Shown here piece after piece: positions 15,214 to 24,772 of a stretch of DNA of 64,000 bases. This stretch comes from Agromyces sp. H66. GTDB taxonomy: Bacteria > Actinomycetota > Actinomycetes > Actinomycetales > Microbacteriaceae. Where the stretch lies: assembly GCF_004959775.1 (NCBI RefSeq), contig NZ_SJZG01000002.1:310001-374000 (forward strand). Reading direction: 5' to 3'. Position 1 is the stretch's first letter, and the number at the start of each line of letters is the position of its first letter. The notes below the pieces were generated by a model, which was given only the letters and a program-made list of their open reading frames with translations, did not search any database and was not told where the DNA came from. The translations under genes and the position numbers were made by a program.

Positions 15214-16224
15214 TCAGTACCCCGCATCGAGGTCGATCCGGCCCTCGAAGGCGCCGTCGCCGAGGAGCGCGGCGACGTTCCGCCGCACGCGCTCGAGGAA
15301 GAGCGGCACCGTCATGGCCTCGGTATCGGCCACATGCGGCGTGATGATGCATCCGGGTTCAGACCAGAGCGGATGCCCCTCGGGCAGCGGTTCCGGGTCG
15401 GTCACGTCCAGCCCGGCACCGCCGAGGCGGCCCGACCGCAACCCGTCGACGAGGGCGTCGGTGTCGACGAGCGCGCCGCGGGCGACATTCACGAGCACCG
15501 TGCCACGAGGCATCCGACTGAGCTCGCCGGCGCCGATGAGACCGCGCGACGCTCCGGTGAGCGCCGCCGCGACGAAGACGACCTCGGCGTGCTCGAGCGC
15601 CTCGCCGAGCGCCGACGTCGGAACCGTGCGGTGCGCGCCCTCGACGGGCTCGGCGCGCCGCCGCACGACGGTCGCGCGCACGCCGAACGGCGCGAGCAGG
15701 CGCAGGAGCTCCACCGCGATGCCGCCCGCGCCGACGATCACGACCTCGGCGCCGTAGAGGCTGCGACCCCGCTCGTCTGGCTGCCATGAGCGCGCGACGA
15801 CGCGTCGCGGCAGTTCGCGCAGCAGCGCCAGCGCGAGCATGAGCGCGTGCTCGGCCACCGGCTGCGCATACGCGCCCTTCGCGCTCGTCCAGACGCGACC
15901 GTCGCCTCGGTGACGCTCGAGCAGCGGCGCGAACGCGTCGACGCCCGCCCACGGCAGCTGCACCCAGGCGACGTCGGGGTGCGCGTCGAGCGCCGCACCG
16001 AGTCGCGCCGCTCCGGATGCCGCGGTCCACACGATCCCGCGCGTCGAGGCGTCGAGGGCCGCCACGGTGCCGCCGGCGTCCCGCACGGCAGCCTCGACCG
16101 CCGCGTCGCCGTCGGGAAGCACCGCGATCGGCCCCGACGGCACGGGCGTCGGCGCGCCGGCGGAGGCGTCGACCGCGCCCGGCACGGCCCGATGCCGGGG
16201 GTTCGGCCTCGGGCCATCCGTCAC
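15214..16224 (-). CDS. NAD-dependent D-2-hydroxyacid dehydrogenase
   Basis: Member of the D-isomer-specific 2-hydroxyacid dehydrogenases, which interconvert 2-oxoacids and D-2-hydroxyacids. The 336-aa product has the nucleotide-binding segment GAEVVIVGAGGIAVELLRLL near residue 150, catalytic Arg in NVARGALVD, catalytic Glu in DPEPLPEGHPLW and the His motif near the C terminus (ITPHVAD). The N-terminal catalytic half is divergent, as usual. The GTG start overlaps the stop of the preceding ABC ATPase (GTGA), so the gene is translationally coupled to a peptide-uptake operon, which is unusual; it might act on an imported or peptide-derived compound. The substrate is not predictable. Confidence 0.85.
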   Translation of the reverse strand: MTDGPRPNPRHRAVPGAVDASAGAPTPVPSGPIAVLPDGDAAVEAAVRDAGGTVAALDASTRGIVWTAASGAARLGAALDAHPDVAWVQLPWAGVDAFAPLLERHRGDGRVWTSAKGAYAQPVAEHALMLALALLRELPRRVVARSWQPDERGRSLYGAEVVIVGAGGIAVELLRLLAPFGVRATVVRRRAEPVEGAHRTVPTSALGEALEHAEVVFVAAALTGASRGLIGAGELSRMPRGTVLVNVARGALVDTDALVDGLRSGRLGGAGLDVTDPEPLPEGHPLWSEPGCIITPHVADTEAMTVPLFLERVRRNVAALLGDGAFEGRIDLDAGY

Positions 16225-17078
16225 CGCGGCGGACCGTCCCCGAGCTCGTCGATGATGGCGTGCCCGTCGTCGAGCGCACCTGCGAGGTCCATGACGTACG
16301 GGTGGGTCGGATCGTGGAAGACCTCCTCGAGCGTGCCGAGCGCGGCGAGTTCGCCGCGGTCGAGCACGGCGATGCGGTCGGCCGTGCGGCGCAGCACCGG
16401 GAGGTCGTGGCTGATGATGAGTGCCGTGAACGTGTGCTGCTCGCGGAGCTCGACGATCAACTGAGCCACGACGTCGCGCACGGTGAGGTCGATGCCCGCC
16501 GTCGGCTCGTCGGCGATGAGCACCGACGGACCGAGCACGAGCGCCCGGGCCAGCGCGACGCGCTGGCGCTGCCCGCCGCTCAGCTCGTACGGGAACTTGT
16601 CGAGATAGCCGAGCGGCAGCCGCACGGCGTCGACCATCGTCGCCACGCGGGTCTGCAGGGCCCGGCGGTTGTACCGACGGTCGCGTTCGAGGATCGGCTC
16701 CCCCACCAGTTCGGCGACCGTCAGGTCGGGCGGCAGCGTGGCCGCCGCGTTCTGGGCGAGGTACCCGACGTGGAACCGGTACTCGGGGAGCTTGCGACGA
16801 GGGATGCCTCGGAGCCGAAGCCCCAGCACGGTGGCCTCGCCGCCCGTGATGACCGGATTGACCTCCGCCTCACGCGGGTCGAGCGCAGCGCCCGAGAGCA
16901 CCTTCGCGAGCGTGCTCTTGCCGCTGCCGGCGCTGCCCAGGAGCCCCAGCACCTCCCCCGGCGCGATCGTCAGCGTCAGCCCGCGCAGTGCCACGTGCGC
17001 GGGACTCGCCCCGTGCGGCGGGTACTCGAGCGAGAGGTCGCTCAGCACGATGGGGAACCCGTGCGCGGCCCCCCGCAT
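16221..17078 (-). CDS. ABC transporter ATP-binding protein (third NBD of the peptide operon)
   Basis: A 285-aa ATPase of the oligopeptide class. Visible motifs: Walker A LGSAGSGKSTLAK near residue 50, Q-loop YLAQN, signature LSGGQRQRVALARAL, Walker B VLIADEPTAGID and switch His in IISHDLPVL; the C-terminal DPTHPYVMDL is the Opp/Dpp hallmark. The Walker A has Ser-Ala where Pro-Asn or Glu-Ser is usual, but Gly-Lys-Ser is intact. Its start overlaps the stop of the fused ATPase by one base (TGATG). Since the fused protein already supplies two NBDs, this one is extra: it may replace one half or serve another permease. Confidence 0.9.
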   Translation of the reverse strand: MRGAAHGFPIVLSDLSLEYPPHGASPAHVALRGLTLTIAPGEVLGLLGSAGSGKSTLAKVLSGAALDPREAEVNPVITGGEATVLGLRLRGIPRRKLPEYRFHVGYLAQNAAATLPPDLTVAELVGEPILERDRRYNRRALQTRVATMVDAVRLPLGYLDKFPYELSGGQRQRVALARALVLGPSVLIADEPTAGIDLTVRDVVAQLIVELREQHTFTALIISHDLPVLRRTADRIAVLDRGELAALGTLEEVFHDPTHPYVMDLAGALDDGHAIIDELGDGPPR

Positions 17079-18766
17079 CAGCTCGCCTCCCGGAGCCGGC
17101 GCAGTTCCTCTCGACGGGCGGACTGGGCGACCGGGTCGGGCACCGGAAGCGAGGCGAGCAGCCGCTGCGTGTACGGGTCCCTCGGCGCGCCGAGCACCTC
17201 GGCGCCCGTACCCTCCTCGACGAGCTCGCCGCGGTACAGCACCGCGATGCGGTCGGCGAGCAGGTCGACGACGGCGAGGTCGTGGCTGATGAACAGCGAC
17301 GCGAACCCGAACTCGCGCTGGAGTTCAGCGAACAGTTCGAGCACGCGCGCCTGCACCGACACGTCGAGGGCCGAGGTCGGCTCGTCGGCGATGAGCAGCT
17401 CGGGCTCGAGCGCGAGCGCGCGGGCGAGGCTCGCCCGCTGGCGCTGTCCGCCGCTGAGTTCGTGCGGGAATCGATCGCCGTAGGTGCGGGGCAGCTGCAC
17501 GGCCTCGAGGAGCTCGTCGACGCGCTTCCTGGCCGCGGCCGGGTTCGCGGCGCGCCCGTGGATGACGAGCGGTTCGGCGACGCAGTCGGCGATGGTGAGC
17601 AGCGGATTGAAACTCGACGCGGGGTCTTGGAACACGAAGCCGATGCGGCTGCGCGCCGGCCGGAACTGTCGCTCGCGCATGCCGTTCATCTCGTGGCCGA
17701 GCACTTTGAGCGATCCGCCCGTGACCCTGGTGAGGCCGGCGATCGCACGGCCGATGGTGGTCTTGCCCGAACCGGACTCGCCCACGAGGCCGAGCACCTC
17801 ACCTGGGCGGATGAAGAAGTCCACCCCGTCGACGGCGCGGAATCCGGGGCGACCGAAGCGTCCCGGGTAGACGATCTCGAGACCGGATGCCTCGACCACG
17901 GGTGCCTGGGCCGCCCAGTCGGCCGGCCGCGCCTCGGCGCGCGCGACGGCGCTCGCCGTGCCCGTGCCGACATACGGCACGGCGGCGAGCAGCGCCTTCG
18001 TGTAGTCGGCCTGCGGCGCCGCGAACAGCGTCTCGGCATCGGCCTCTTCGACGACCTTTCCCTGGTACATGACGGCGACGCGGTCGGCGAGATCGGCGAC
18101 GACGCCCATGTTGTGGGTGATGAGCACGATGCCCATGCCGAACTCGTCGCGGCAGCGCCGCAGCAGGTCGAGGATCTCGGCCTGGACGGTGACGTCGAGT
18201 GCCGTGGTCGGCTCGTCGGCGACGATGAGCCCGGGGTCGAGCACGAGCGCCATCGCGATGACGATGCGCTGCTTCTGCCCGCCCGAGAACTGGTGCGGGT
18301 AGTGATCGACTCGGTGCTCGGGGTCGGGGATGCCGACGCGGTCGAGGATGTCGATCGCCTTCGCGCGCGCCTCCTTCGCCGACAGGTCGGAGTGGGCGCG
18401 CAGGCCCTCCGCGATCTGCCAGCCGACCGGGTAGACGGGATTCAGGGCCGTCGACGGCTCCTGGAACACCATCGCGACATCCGTGCCCCGGATGCTGCGA
18501 AGCTCCTTCTTCGGCAGCGAGACGACGTCGTGGGTGGACGTGCCGGCCTTGTTGGAGAGGAGCACGGCCCCACTCGCCGTCGCGGTCTCGGGGAGCAGGC
18601 CGAGGATGGTCTTCGCCGTGACGGTCTTGCCGCTGCCCGACTCGCCGACGATGGCGAGCACTTCGCCGCGTTCCACCGAGAGCGAGACGCCGTCGACCGC
18701 CTTGACCGCCCCGGCATCCGTCGAGAACGAGACGCCCAGTCCTTCGATGCTGACCACCGTGCTCAT
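17078..18766 (-). CDS. Fused dipeptide ABC transporter ATPase (two NBDs, DppD-DppF type)
   Basis: One 562-aa polypeptide carries both ATP-binding domains that power peptide import at the inner membrane face. Half 1 has GESGSGKTVTAKTILG, signature FSGGQKQRIVIAMAL and LIVADEPTTALD; half 2 has GESGSGKTTIGRAIAG, signature LSGGQRQRASLARAL and LLIADEPTSALD. A linker of about 70 residues joins them. ATG at 18766 is chosen because it overlaps the permease stop as ATGA; the frame is open much further but that sequence is out-of-phase permease coding DNA. Fused DppDF proteins are common in actinobacteria. Confidence 0.93.
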   Translation of the reverse strand: MSTVVSIEGLGVSFSTDAGAVKAVDGVSLSVERGEVLAIVGESGSGKTVTAKTILGLLPETATASGAVLLSNKAGTSTHDVVSLPKKELRSIRGTDVAMVFQEPSTALNPVYPVGWQIAEGLRAHSDLSAKEARAKAIDILDRVGIPDPEHRVDHYPHQFSGGQKQRIVIAMALVLDPGLIVADEPTTALDVTVQAEILDLLRRCRDEFGMGIVLITHNMGVVADLADRVAVMYQGKVVEEADAETLFAAPQADYTKALLAAVPYVGTGTASAVARAEARPADWAAQAPVVEASGLEIVYPGRFGRPGFRAVDGVDFFIRPGEVLGLVGESGSGKTTIGRAIAGLTRVTGGSLKVLGHEMNGMRERQFRPARSRIGFVFQDPASSFNPLLTIADCVAEPLVIHGRAANPAAARKRVDELLEAVQLPRTYGDRFPHELSGGQRQRASLARALALEPELLIADEPTSALDVSVQARVLELFAELQREFGFASLFISHDLAVVDLLADRIAVLYRGELVEEGTGAEVLGAPRDPYTQRLLASLPVPDPVAQSARREELRRLREAS

Positions 18767-19836
18767 CGCGCGACCTCGATCCCGTGCTCGTCGAACGTCT
18801 CTCCGTCTTCGAGGCCCGCCAGCCCGCCCGGTCCGGCCGTGAGCGTGCCGCCTGGCACGACCGACGTCTCGGCGACGACTCCGGCGGCCTGCGCGACGCG
18901 TCGCCGGCCACGCAGGCGCGGGTCGGCGAGGTCGTTGAGGCTCTCGCCGACGAGCGTGATGCCGAGCACCACGAGCACGATCGCGAGGCCCGGGAAGAGC
19001 GCGGTCCACCAGATGCCGCTCGACACATCCGCGATGGCCTTGTTGAGGTCGTAACCCCACTCCGCGGCGGCGGTCGGCTCGATGCCGAAGCCGAGGAAGC
19101 CGAGTCCCGCGAGGGTGAGGATCGCCTCGGAGGAGTTGAGGGTGAAGATGAGGGGCAGGGTGCGCGTCGCATTCCGGAGCACGTGCCGGAACATGATGCG
19201 TCCGTTCGACGCGCCCAGCACCTTGGCGGACTCGACGAACGCCTCGGCCTTGATGCGCACGGTCTCAGCGCGGATGACCCGGAAGTACTGCGGGATGAAC
19301 ACGACGGTGATCGAGATCGCCGCCGCGAACACGCCGCCCCAGAGGTTGGATTGACCGCCCGAGATGACGATCGACATCACGATGGCGAGCAGCAGCGAGG
19401 GGAAGGCGTAGATCGCGTCGGCGATGACGACGATGACGCGGTCGAGCCAGCCGCCGAAGTACCCCGACACGAGCCCGAGGAACACGCCCGCGAAGATCGA
19501 GAGGAGCACCGCGATGATGATCACGAGGAGCGCGGTCTGCGCACCCCAGATCACGCGAGAGAGCACGTCGTAGCCACCCACCGTGGTGCCGAAGAGGTGC
19601 TCGCCCGACGGCGGCCGCTGGCTGCCGAACGTGCCCTCGGCGTCACGGAGCTGGGCGAAGCCGTACGGGGCGATGAGCGGCGCGAAGATCGCGATGAGGA
19701 TGAAGAACGCCGTGAGCACGAGACCGGCGACGAGCATGCCGCGCTGCAGGCCGACGCTCTGGCGGAGTTGGTGCACGACGGGGATGCGATCGCGGAGGAG
19801 CCGCTTCGGCGGGCGCATGGCGGTATCGGTCGTCAT
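18763..19836 (-). CDS. Peptide ABC transporter permease (DppC type)
   Basis: Second membrane subunit of the peptide importer. The 357-aa protein has an N-terminal DppC-like segment with one helix (LVAGLVLTAFFILIAIFAPLI), the conserved HLFGTTVGGYDVLSRVIWG, then five more helices, with the ATPase-contact EAA loop ESAKVLGASNGRIMFRHVLRN. After the last helix a roughly 45-aa acidic and Gly-rich tail extends beyond the usual end. Stop overlaps the fused ATPase start; its start is one base after the stop of the other permease. Confidence 0.93.
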   Translation of the reverse strand: MTTDTAMRPPKRLLRDRIPVVHQLRQSVGLQRGMLVAGLVLTAFFILIAIFAPLIAPYGFAQLRDAEGTFGSQRPPSGEHLFGTTVGGYDVLSRVIWGAQTALLVIIIAVLLSIFAGVFLGLVSGYFGGWLDRVIVVIADAIYAFPSLLLAIVMSIVISGGQSNLWGGVFAAAISITVVFIPQYFRVIRAETVRIKAEAFVESAKVLGASNGRIMFRHVLRNATRTLPLIFTLNSSEAILTLAGLGFLGFGIEPTAAAEWGYDLNKAIADVSSGIWWTALFPGLAIVLVVLGITLVGESLNDLADPRLRGRRRVAQAAGVVAETSVVPGGTLTAGPGGLAGLEDGETFDEHGIEVAR

Positions 19837-19837
19837 G

Positions 19838-20926
19838 TCAGTACCTCACCCTCGGGTCGATGAGCGCCGCGATGATGTCGACGATGAAGTTCGTGAGGGC
19901 GACGATGACGGCGAGCAGGGCGACGATGCCCTGCACGGCGACGAAGTCGCGAGCCTGGAGGTACTCGGCGAGCTGGAAGCCGAGCCCCTTCCATTCGAAT
20001 GTGGTCTCGGTGAGCACCGCGCCGCCGAGGAGCAGCGCGATCTGCAGGCCCATGACGGTGATGATCGGAATGAGCGCGGGACGGTAGGCGTGCTTGCGCA
20101 CGAGGCGGTACTCGCTCACGCCGCGCGAGCGCGCCGCGTCGACGTAGTCGGTCGAGAGCGTGCCGATCACGTTGGTGCGCACGAGGCGCAGGAAGACGCC
20201 GGCGGTGAGCAGGCCGAGCGCGATGGACGGGAGCACGGCGTGGGCGAGCACGTCGGCGAGGACGGCGGGGTCGCCCGTCATGATCGCGTCGATCGTGTAG
20301 ATGCCGGTGTTGTTCGGCAACACCTCCATCTGGATCTCGGGCCCCGTCGAGGCGCGGCCCGCGACGGGCAGCACCTTCAACCACACCGCGAAGACGAGCT
20401 TCAGCAGGAGGCCCGCGAAGAACACCGGGGTGGCGTACGCGAGGATCGCGAAGACGCGAAGCACGGCATCCTGGCCCTTGTCGCGGAAGTACGCGGCGAT
20501 CATGCCGAACGGGATGCCGATCACGAAGGCCACGATGAGCGAGTAGAACACGAGCTCGAGGGTGGCCAGGCCGTAGGTCAGGAGGACCTCGGTGACCGGG
20601 CGGTTGTCGGTGATCGTCGTGCCGAAGTCGCCCGTGAAGATCTGGCCGAGATACTCCAGGTACTGGACGATGAGGGGGCGGTCGTAGCCGGCCTCGGTGA
20701 TGCGCTCCTGCAGCTGATCGGCCGGCAGCCGGCCGCCGAGCGCGGCGGTGATCGGATCGCCCGTGGTGCGCATGAGCACGAACACCAGGGTGACGAGGAT
20801 GAACACCGTCGGGATGATGAGCAGTGCCCGCACCAGGATGTAGCGGCCGAGCCCGCCACCCGGTGACTTCGATGGTCTGCTGGGGATGGGTGGTGCGCCG
20901 GGGGCAGGCGTCGTCGTTGCGGTCAA
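19838..20926 (-). CDS. Peptide ABC transporter permease (DppB type)
   Basis: First membrane subunit of the importer. Starts with a Pro/Ser-rich cytoplasmic stretch, then RYILVRALLIIPTVFILVTL typical of DppB, the external GDFGTTITDNRPVTEVLL and the EAA loop YVDAARSRGVSEYRLVRKHAY. Six membrane helices fit the family. No ATG is well placed: a GTG at 20983 lies inside a 14-bp hairpin, so TTG at 20926 is chosen (362 aa). This start is a judgement, not proven. Confidence 0.88.
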   Translation of the reverse strand: MTATTTPAPGAPPIPSRPSKSPGGGLGRYILVRALLIIPTVFILVTLVFVLMRTTGDPITAALGGRLPADQLQERITEAGYDRPLIVQYLEYLGQIFTGDFGTTITDNRPVTEVLLTYGLATLELVFYSLIVAFVIGIPFGMIAAYFRDKGQDAVLRVFAILAYATPVFFAGLLLKLVFAVWLKVLPVAGRASTGPEIQMEVLPNNTGIYTIDAIMTGDPAVLADVLAHAVLPSIALGLLTAGVFLRLVRTNVIGTLSTDYVDAARSRGVSEYRLVRKHAYRPALIPIITVMGLQIALLLGGAVLTETTFEWKGLGFQLAEYLQARDFVAVQGIVALLAVIVALTNFIVDIIAALIDPRVRY

Positions 20927-20953
20927 TGTTCGCCAATCGGGTGGGCTCGAATG

Positions 20954-20986
20954 CGGGTGGCCCGCTCGGTGAGAGCGGGCCACCCG
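20954..20986 (-). terminator. Hairpin between substrate-binding protein and permease genes
   Basis: Arms CGGGTGGCCCGCTC (20954-20967) and GAGCGGGCCACCCG (20973-20986) pair perfectly over 14 bp around a 5-base loop GGTGA. It lies between the substrate-binding gene and dppB. Such intercistronic structures typically let the binding protein be made in excess over the membrane subunits. No U-run follows, so read-through is expected. Confidence 0.7.
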
Positions 20987-21022
20987 TTCCTTGCGTAGAA
21001 GAACTCTAGCCGTTCAGTCGGC

Positions 21023-22657
21023 TCAGCCCTTCGACAGCGCCGCGAACCGGAACTTGAAGGACGCGTCGAGCGTGTCCTCCGCGCCTTCCACGTCGGAGCC
21101 GACGACCACGACCTGCGCACCCTGGAGGTACGGCAGCGTCGACAGGTCTCCCGCGACCGTCTCCTGGATCTCCTCGATCAGCGCGGTGCGGGCGTCGACA
21201 TCGCCCTCGGACGCCTGCTGGATGATGAGGTCGTCCACCGCCGGGTTCGAGTAGTGGTTGCCGAGGAAGTTCTCGGTCAGGAAGAACGGCGTGAGGTAGT
21301 TGTCGGCGTCCGAGTAGTCGGGGAACCAGCCGAGCTGGTACGCCGGGTACACGTCGGAGGTGCGGTCCTCCGAGTACTGCACCCACTCGGTCGTCTGCAG
21401 GTTCACCGTGAACAGGCCGGTGGCCTCGAGCTGGTCCTTGATGAGCGCGTACTCATCGGCCGACGAGGGGCCGTAGTGGTCGTTCGAGTACTGCAGGTTC
21501 AGCTCGACCGGCGTGGTGACGCCGGCGGCCGACAGGCGCTCGGCGGCCTTGTCGGCGTCGGGGCCGCCCGCACCGTCGCCGTAGAGCTCCTTGAGCGGCT
21601 CGATCGCGCCGGCGAGGCCGGCGGGGATGAACGAGTACAGCGGCGTGTAGGTGCCCTTGTAGACCTGCTCCGAGAGCTCGTCGCGGTCGAGGAGATCGGC
21701 CATGGCCTGACGCACTGCGAGTGCCTTCGCGGGATCGGCCTCTGCCGTCTTCGCGCCGAAGGGCATCGTGTCGAAGTTGAACACGATGTAGCGGATCTCG
21801 CCGCCGGGGCCCTCGACGACCTTCACGTTGTCGTTGCCCTTGAGGTCCTCGATGTCGGTCGAGGAGAGGCTCCGGTACGCGACGTCGATGTTGCCCTCCT
21901 GCACGTCGAGCTTCATGTTCGAGGACTCGGCGTAGTACTTGAGGTTGACGGTCTCGGTCTTCGGCTCGGCGAGGAGGCCCTGGTAGTCGGGGTTCGCCTT
22001 GAACGACACGAGGTTGTTGAAGTCGTAGCTCGTGATGACGTAGGGCCCGGCGAACGCGTTCGCCTCGACGATGTCGGCGTCGGGGGTGAGCTCGTCGGCC
22101 GCGAACACCTCGTCATCGACGATCGCACCCGGGAAGCTCGTCAGGATCAGCGGGAAGACCTGGTCGTTCTCGGCCTTCAGGTTGAACACGACCGTGGTGT
22201 CGTCGGGCGCGTCCACGCTGTCGAGGTTGTAGAGCAGGCTCGAGGCGCCGTTGGGGTCGGCGATCGCGAGGTTGCGGTCGAACGAGAACTTCACGTCGGC
22301 GGAGGTGAGGTCGTTGCCGTTGGCCCACTTGAGGCCCTCGGGAAGCTTCACCGTGAACTCCGTCGGGGAGGTGAACTCCGCCGACTCGGCGAGGTCGGGG
22401 ACCACGTCGGTGCTCTGGTAGTCGGTGTTGAGCAGGTACGGGAAGACCTGCGTCTGCACGGCGAGCGAGCCGTTGTCGTACGAACCGGCCGGGTCGAGCG
22501 TCGTGACCTTGTCGGTCGTGCCGACCGTCAGCGTGCCGCCGGCCGCCCCGGTGTCGTCGCCGCCGCCTGCCGAACAACCGGCGAGGGCGAGGGCGGCCAC
22601 CGAGACACCGGCCGCCGCGACGAGGGCGCGGCGCCGGTTCGTGGATGCGGATGTCAT
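21023..22657 (-). CDS. Peptide ABC transporter substrate-binding lipoprotein
   Basis: Captures peptides outside the cell for the adjacent importer. The 544-aa product starts with a lipoprotein signal (ALVAAAGVSVAALALAGC, lipid-modified Cys near residue 28) and a Gly/Asp-rich linker, then the SBP_bac_5 fold: KVTTLDPAGSYDNGSLAVQTQVFPYL, LPEGLKWANGNDLTSADVKFS and later VRQAMADLLDRDEL. First gene of the operon on the minus strand, followed by the hairpin and the permease, ATPase and dehydrogenase genes. Confidence 0.95.
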   Translation of the reverse strand: MTSASTNRRRALVAAAGVSVAALALAGCSAGGGDDTGAAGGTLTVGTTDKVTTLDPAGSYDNGSLAVQTQVFPYLLNTDYQSTDVVPDLAESAEFTSPTEFTVKLPEGLKWANGNDLTSADVKFSFDRNLAIADPNGASSLLYNLDSVDAPDDTTVVFNLKAENDQVFPLILTSFPGAIVDDEVFAADELTPDADIVEANAFAGPYVITSYDFNNLVSFKANPDYQGLLAEPKTETVNLKYYAESSNMKLDVQEGNIDVAYRSLSSTDIEDLKGNDNVKVVEGPGGEIRYIVFNFDTMPFGAKTAEADPAKALAVRQAMADLLDRDELSEQVYKGTYTPLYSFIPAGLAGAIEPLKELYGDGAGGPDADKAAERLSAAGVTTPVELNLQYSNDHYGPSSADEYALIKDQLEATGLFTVNLQTTEWVQYSEDRTSDVYPAYQLGWFPDYSDADNYLTPFFLTENFLGNHYSNPAVDDLIIQQASEGDVDARTALIEEIQETVAGDLSTLPYLQGAQVVVVGSDVEGAEDTLDASFKFRFAALSKG

Positions 22658-22849
22658 ATCCGTCTACCTCTTCCTGTCAGGACTGAATCGCGCGCGGGAA
22701 CACCGCGGCGCGCTGTCGTATCTCTCAGGACTAGCACACCGACCCCGGGATCTTGCAGGACCGCCCAACCCGGCGGAGGAATATTTACCGATCTGCAATC
22801 TTCGCCGCAGGTCCTGTGCGCAGATGCGCACGAAGACGACGGATGCCGC

Positions 22850-24730
22850 TCAATCGCCGCGCAGGCTCCGACGCTCGGTCTCGAGTTCGACGAGCGCACG
22901 CTGCAGCATGGTGAACGTCGCCGTGTCGGTGCGGTCCGTGCGCTGCAGACGGCCGAGGAGCTCCGACTTCTGACGCAGGAGCTCCCGGTCGATGAGGGAG
23001 CCGACGATGCCCGTGGCATATGCCGAAAGCTCGTCGTCGGTGCGTTGCGGCACCGGCGCCACCGCCAACTGCCGGACGATGCCCGCGAACGGCGCGGGCA
23101 CCTCGTCGATGATCCGGTCGACTCGCAGCATCTGGTCGTCCGACGCCAGCACCGACGCGATGCCGTCGCGAACGACCGCGAGCGAGGCGTTGCCGAACCG
23201 GCAGTCCACCGCCTGCCGCAGGAGGTCGGGGCCCACGGCCTCGGGCGACTGGATCATCGCCTGCAGGGCGTCGCGTTCGAGGCGCGTCGACGGATCGTTC
23301 GGCAGCTCGGTGATCGAGTACGGCCGCGGCGGGGCATCCGTCGCCGGTTGCTCGGGTGCGCCGGCGGTCGGCGGAGCAGCCCGGGAGGCACCGCGCTCCC
23401 CGGACGTGCCGGGGCGGCCGGTCGCGGAGCGAACGGCGCGCGTCACCTCGCCGAGCTCCATGCCGAGCATGCGGGCGAGTTCGCGCGTGTACCCGGGGCG
23501 CAGCGAAGGATCGCGGATCTCGGCGACGATCGGCGCCGCCGCGCGCAACGCGGCGACTCGCCCCTCGACCGTCTCGAGGTCGTAACGCGAGAGGGTGTGC
23601 CGGATCACGAACTCGAACATCGGCGTCTTCGCCTCGACGATGGCCCGCACCGCCGCATCGCCGCGGGCGAGCCGCAGGTCGCACGGGTCCAGACCGTCGG
23701 GGGCGACCGCCACGAATGTCTGCGCAGCGAACCGCTGCTCCTCGGCGAATGCGCGCATCGCGGCCTGCTGCCCGGCCGCGTCGCCGTCGAACGTGAACAC
23801 GACCTCGCCGAGGCTGGAATCGTCGCCGAGCACGCGACGGAGCACCTTGATGTGCTCCACGCCGAACGACGTGCCGGAGGTCGCGATGGCCGTCGTGACC
23901 CCCGCGAGGTGGCAGGCCATCACATCGGTGTAGCCCTCGACGAGCACCACCCGGTGCGTCTTCGCGATGTCGCGCTTGGCCAGGTCGAGTCCGTAGAGCA
24001 CCTGCGCCTTGTGGTAGATCGCCGTCTCGGGGGTGTTCAGATACTTCGGGCCCTGGTCGTCGTCGAGGAGCTTGCGCGCGCCGAAGCCGACGGTCTGCCC
24101 GGTGACGTCGCGGATCGGCCAGATCAGCCGGCCCCGGAACCGGTCGTAGACGCCGCGATCGCCCTGGGAGACGAGGCCGGCCGCCGCGAGCTCCTCGGTG
24201 CTGAAGCCGCGCGCGGTCAGGTGTTTCGTGAGCGCGTCCCAGCTCTTCGGCGCGAACCCGACGCCGAAGTGCTTCGCGGCCTCGGCGTCGAACCCGCGCT
24301 CGCCGAGGAACCGCCGGCCAGCCTCGGCCTCGGGCGAGCCGAGGCGCTCGATGAAGAACTGCTCGGCGGCCCGGTTGGCGGCGAGGAGCCTGGCGCGGTT
24401 GCCGTGATCGACGGCCTGGCCGCCGTCCTCGTAGTGGAGCTCGAAGCCGATGCGCCCCGCGAGTCGCTCCACCGCCTCGGTGAACGACACGTGGTCCATG
24501 CGCTGCAGGAACGTGTAGACGTCGCCCGACTCGCCGCATCCGAAGCAGTGGTAGTAGCCGAGCTGTGGCCGCACGTGGAAGCTCGGGCTGCGCTCGTCGT
24601 GGAACGGGCAGAGTCCCTTGAGCGAGCCGACGCCGGCCGACTTCAGGCTCACGTGCTCGCCCACGATGTCGGCGATGTTGGTGCGGGCCTTGACTTCCTC
24701 GACATCGCTCTGTCGAATCCGGCCCGCCAT
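22850..24730 (-). CDS. dnaG: DNA primase
   Basis: Synthesises RNA primers for replication. The 626-aa protein has the CHC2 zinc site (Cys41, His44, Cys62, Cys65), the RNA polymerase domain, a TOPRIM fold (VVLVEGYTDVMACH and FTFDGDAAGQQA) and a C-terminal DnaB-binding helical domain after a Pro/Ala-rich linker near residue 430. ATG at 24730 is preferred, with GAGAG upstream; an ATG three codons earlier is possible. Downstream of dusB and dgt on the same strand, a common actinobacterial order. Confidence 0.97.
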   Translation of the reverse strand: MAGRIRQSDVEEVKARTNIADIVGEHVSLKSAGVGSLKGLCPFHDERSPSFHVRPQLGYYHCFGCGESGDVYTFLQRMDHVSFTEAVERLAGRIGFELHYEDGGQAVDHGNRARLLAANRAAEQFFIERLGSPEAEAGRRFLGERGFDAEAAKHFGVGFAPKSWDALTKHLTARGFSTEELAAAGLVSQGDRGVYDRFRGRLIWPIRDVTGQTVGFGARKLLDDDQGPKYLNTPETAIYHKAQVLYGLDLAKRDIAKTHRVVLVEGYTDVMACHLAGVTTAIATSGTSFGVEHIKVLRRVLGDDSSLGEVVFTFDGDAAGQQAAMRAFAEEQRFAAQTFVAVAPDGLDPCDLRLARGDAAVRAIVEAKTPMFEFVIRHTLSRYDLETVEGRVAALRAAAPIVAEIRDPSLRPGYTRELARMLGMELGEVTRAVRSATGRPGTSGERGASRAAPPTAGAPEQPATDAPPRPYSITELPNDPSTRLERDALQAMIQSPEAVGPDLLRQAVDCRFGNASLAVVRDGIASVLASDDQMLRVDRIIDEVPAPFAGIVRQLAVAPVPQRTDDELSAYATGIVGSLIDRELLRQKSELLGRLQRTDRTDTATFTMLQRALVELETERRSLRGD

Positions 24731-24772
24731 GGCTCTCATCCTAGTTCGCGCTCGCGCGGCGGCGGCCGGGCA

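Noticed and set aside
20927-20983. GTG start of dppB at 20983
   Set aside because: It lies within a perfect 14-bp hairpin; translation from there is unlikely.
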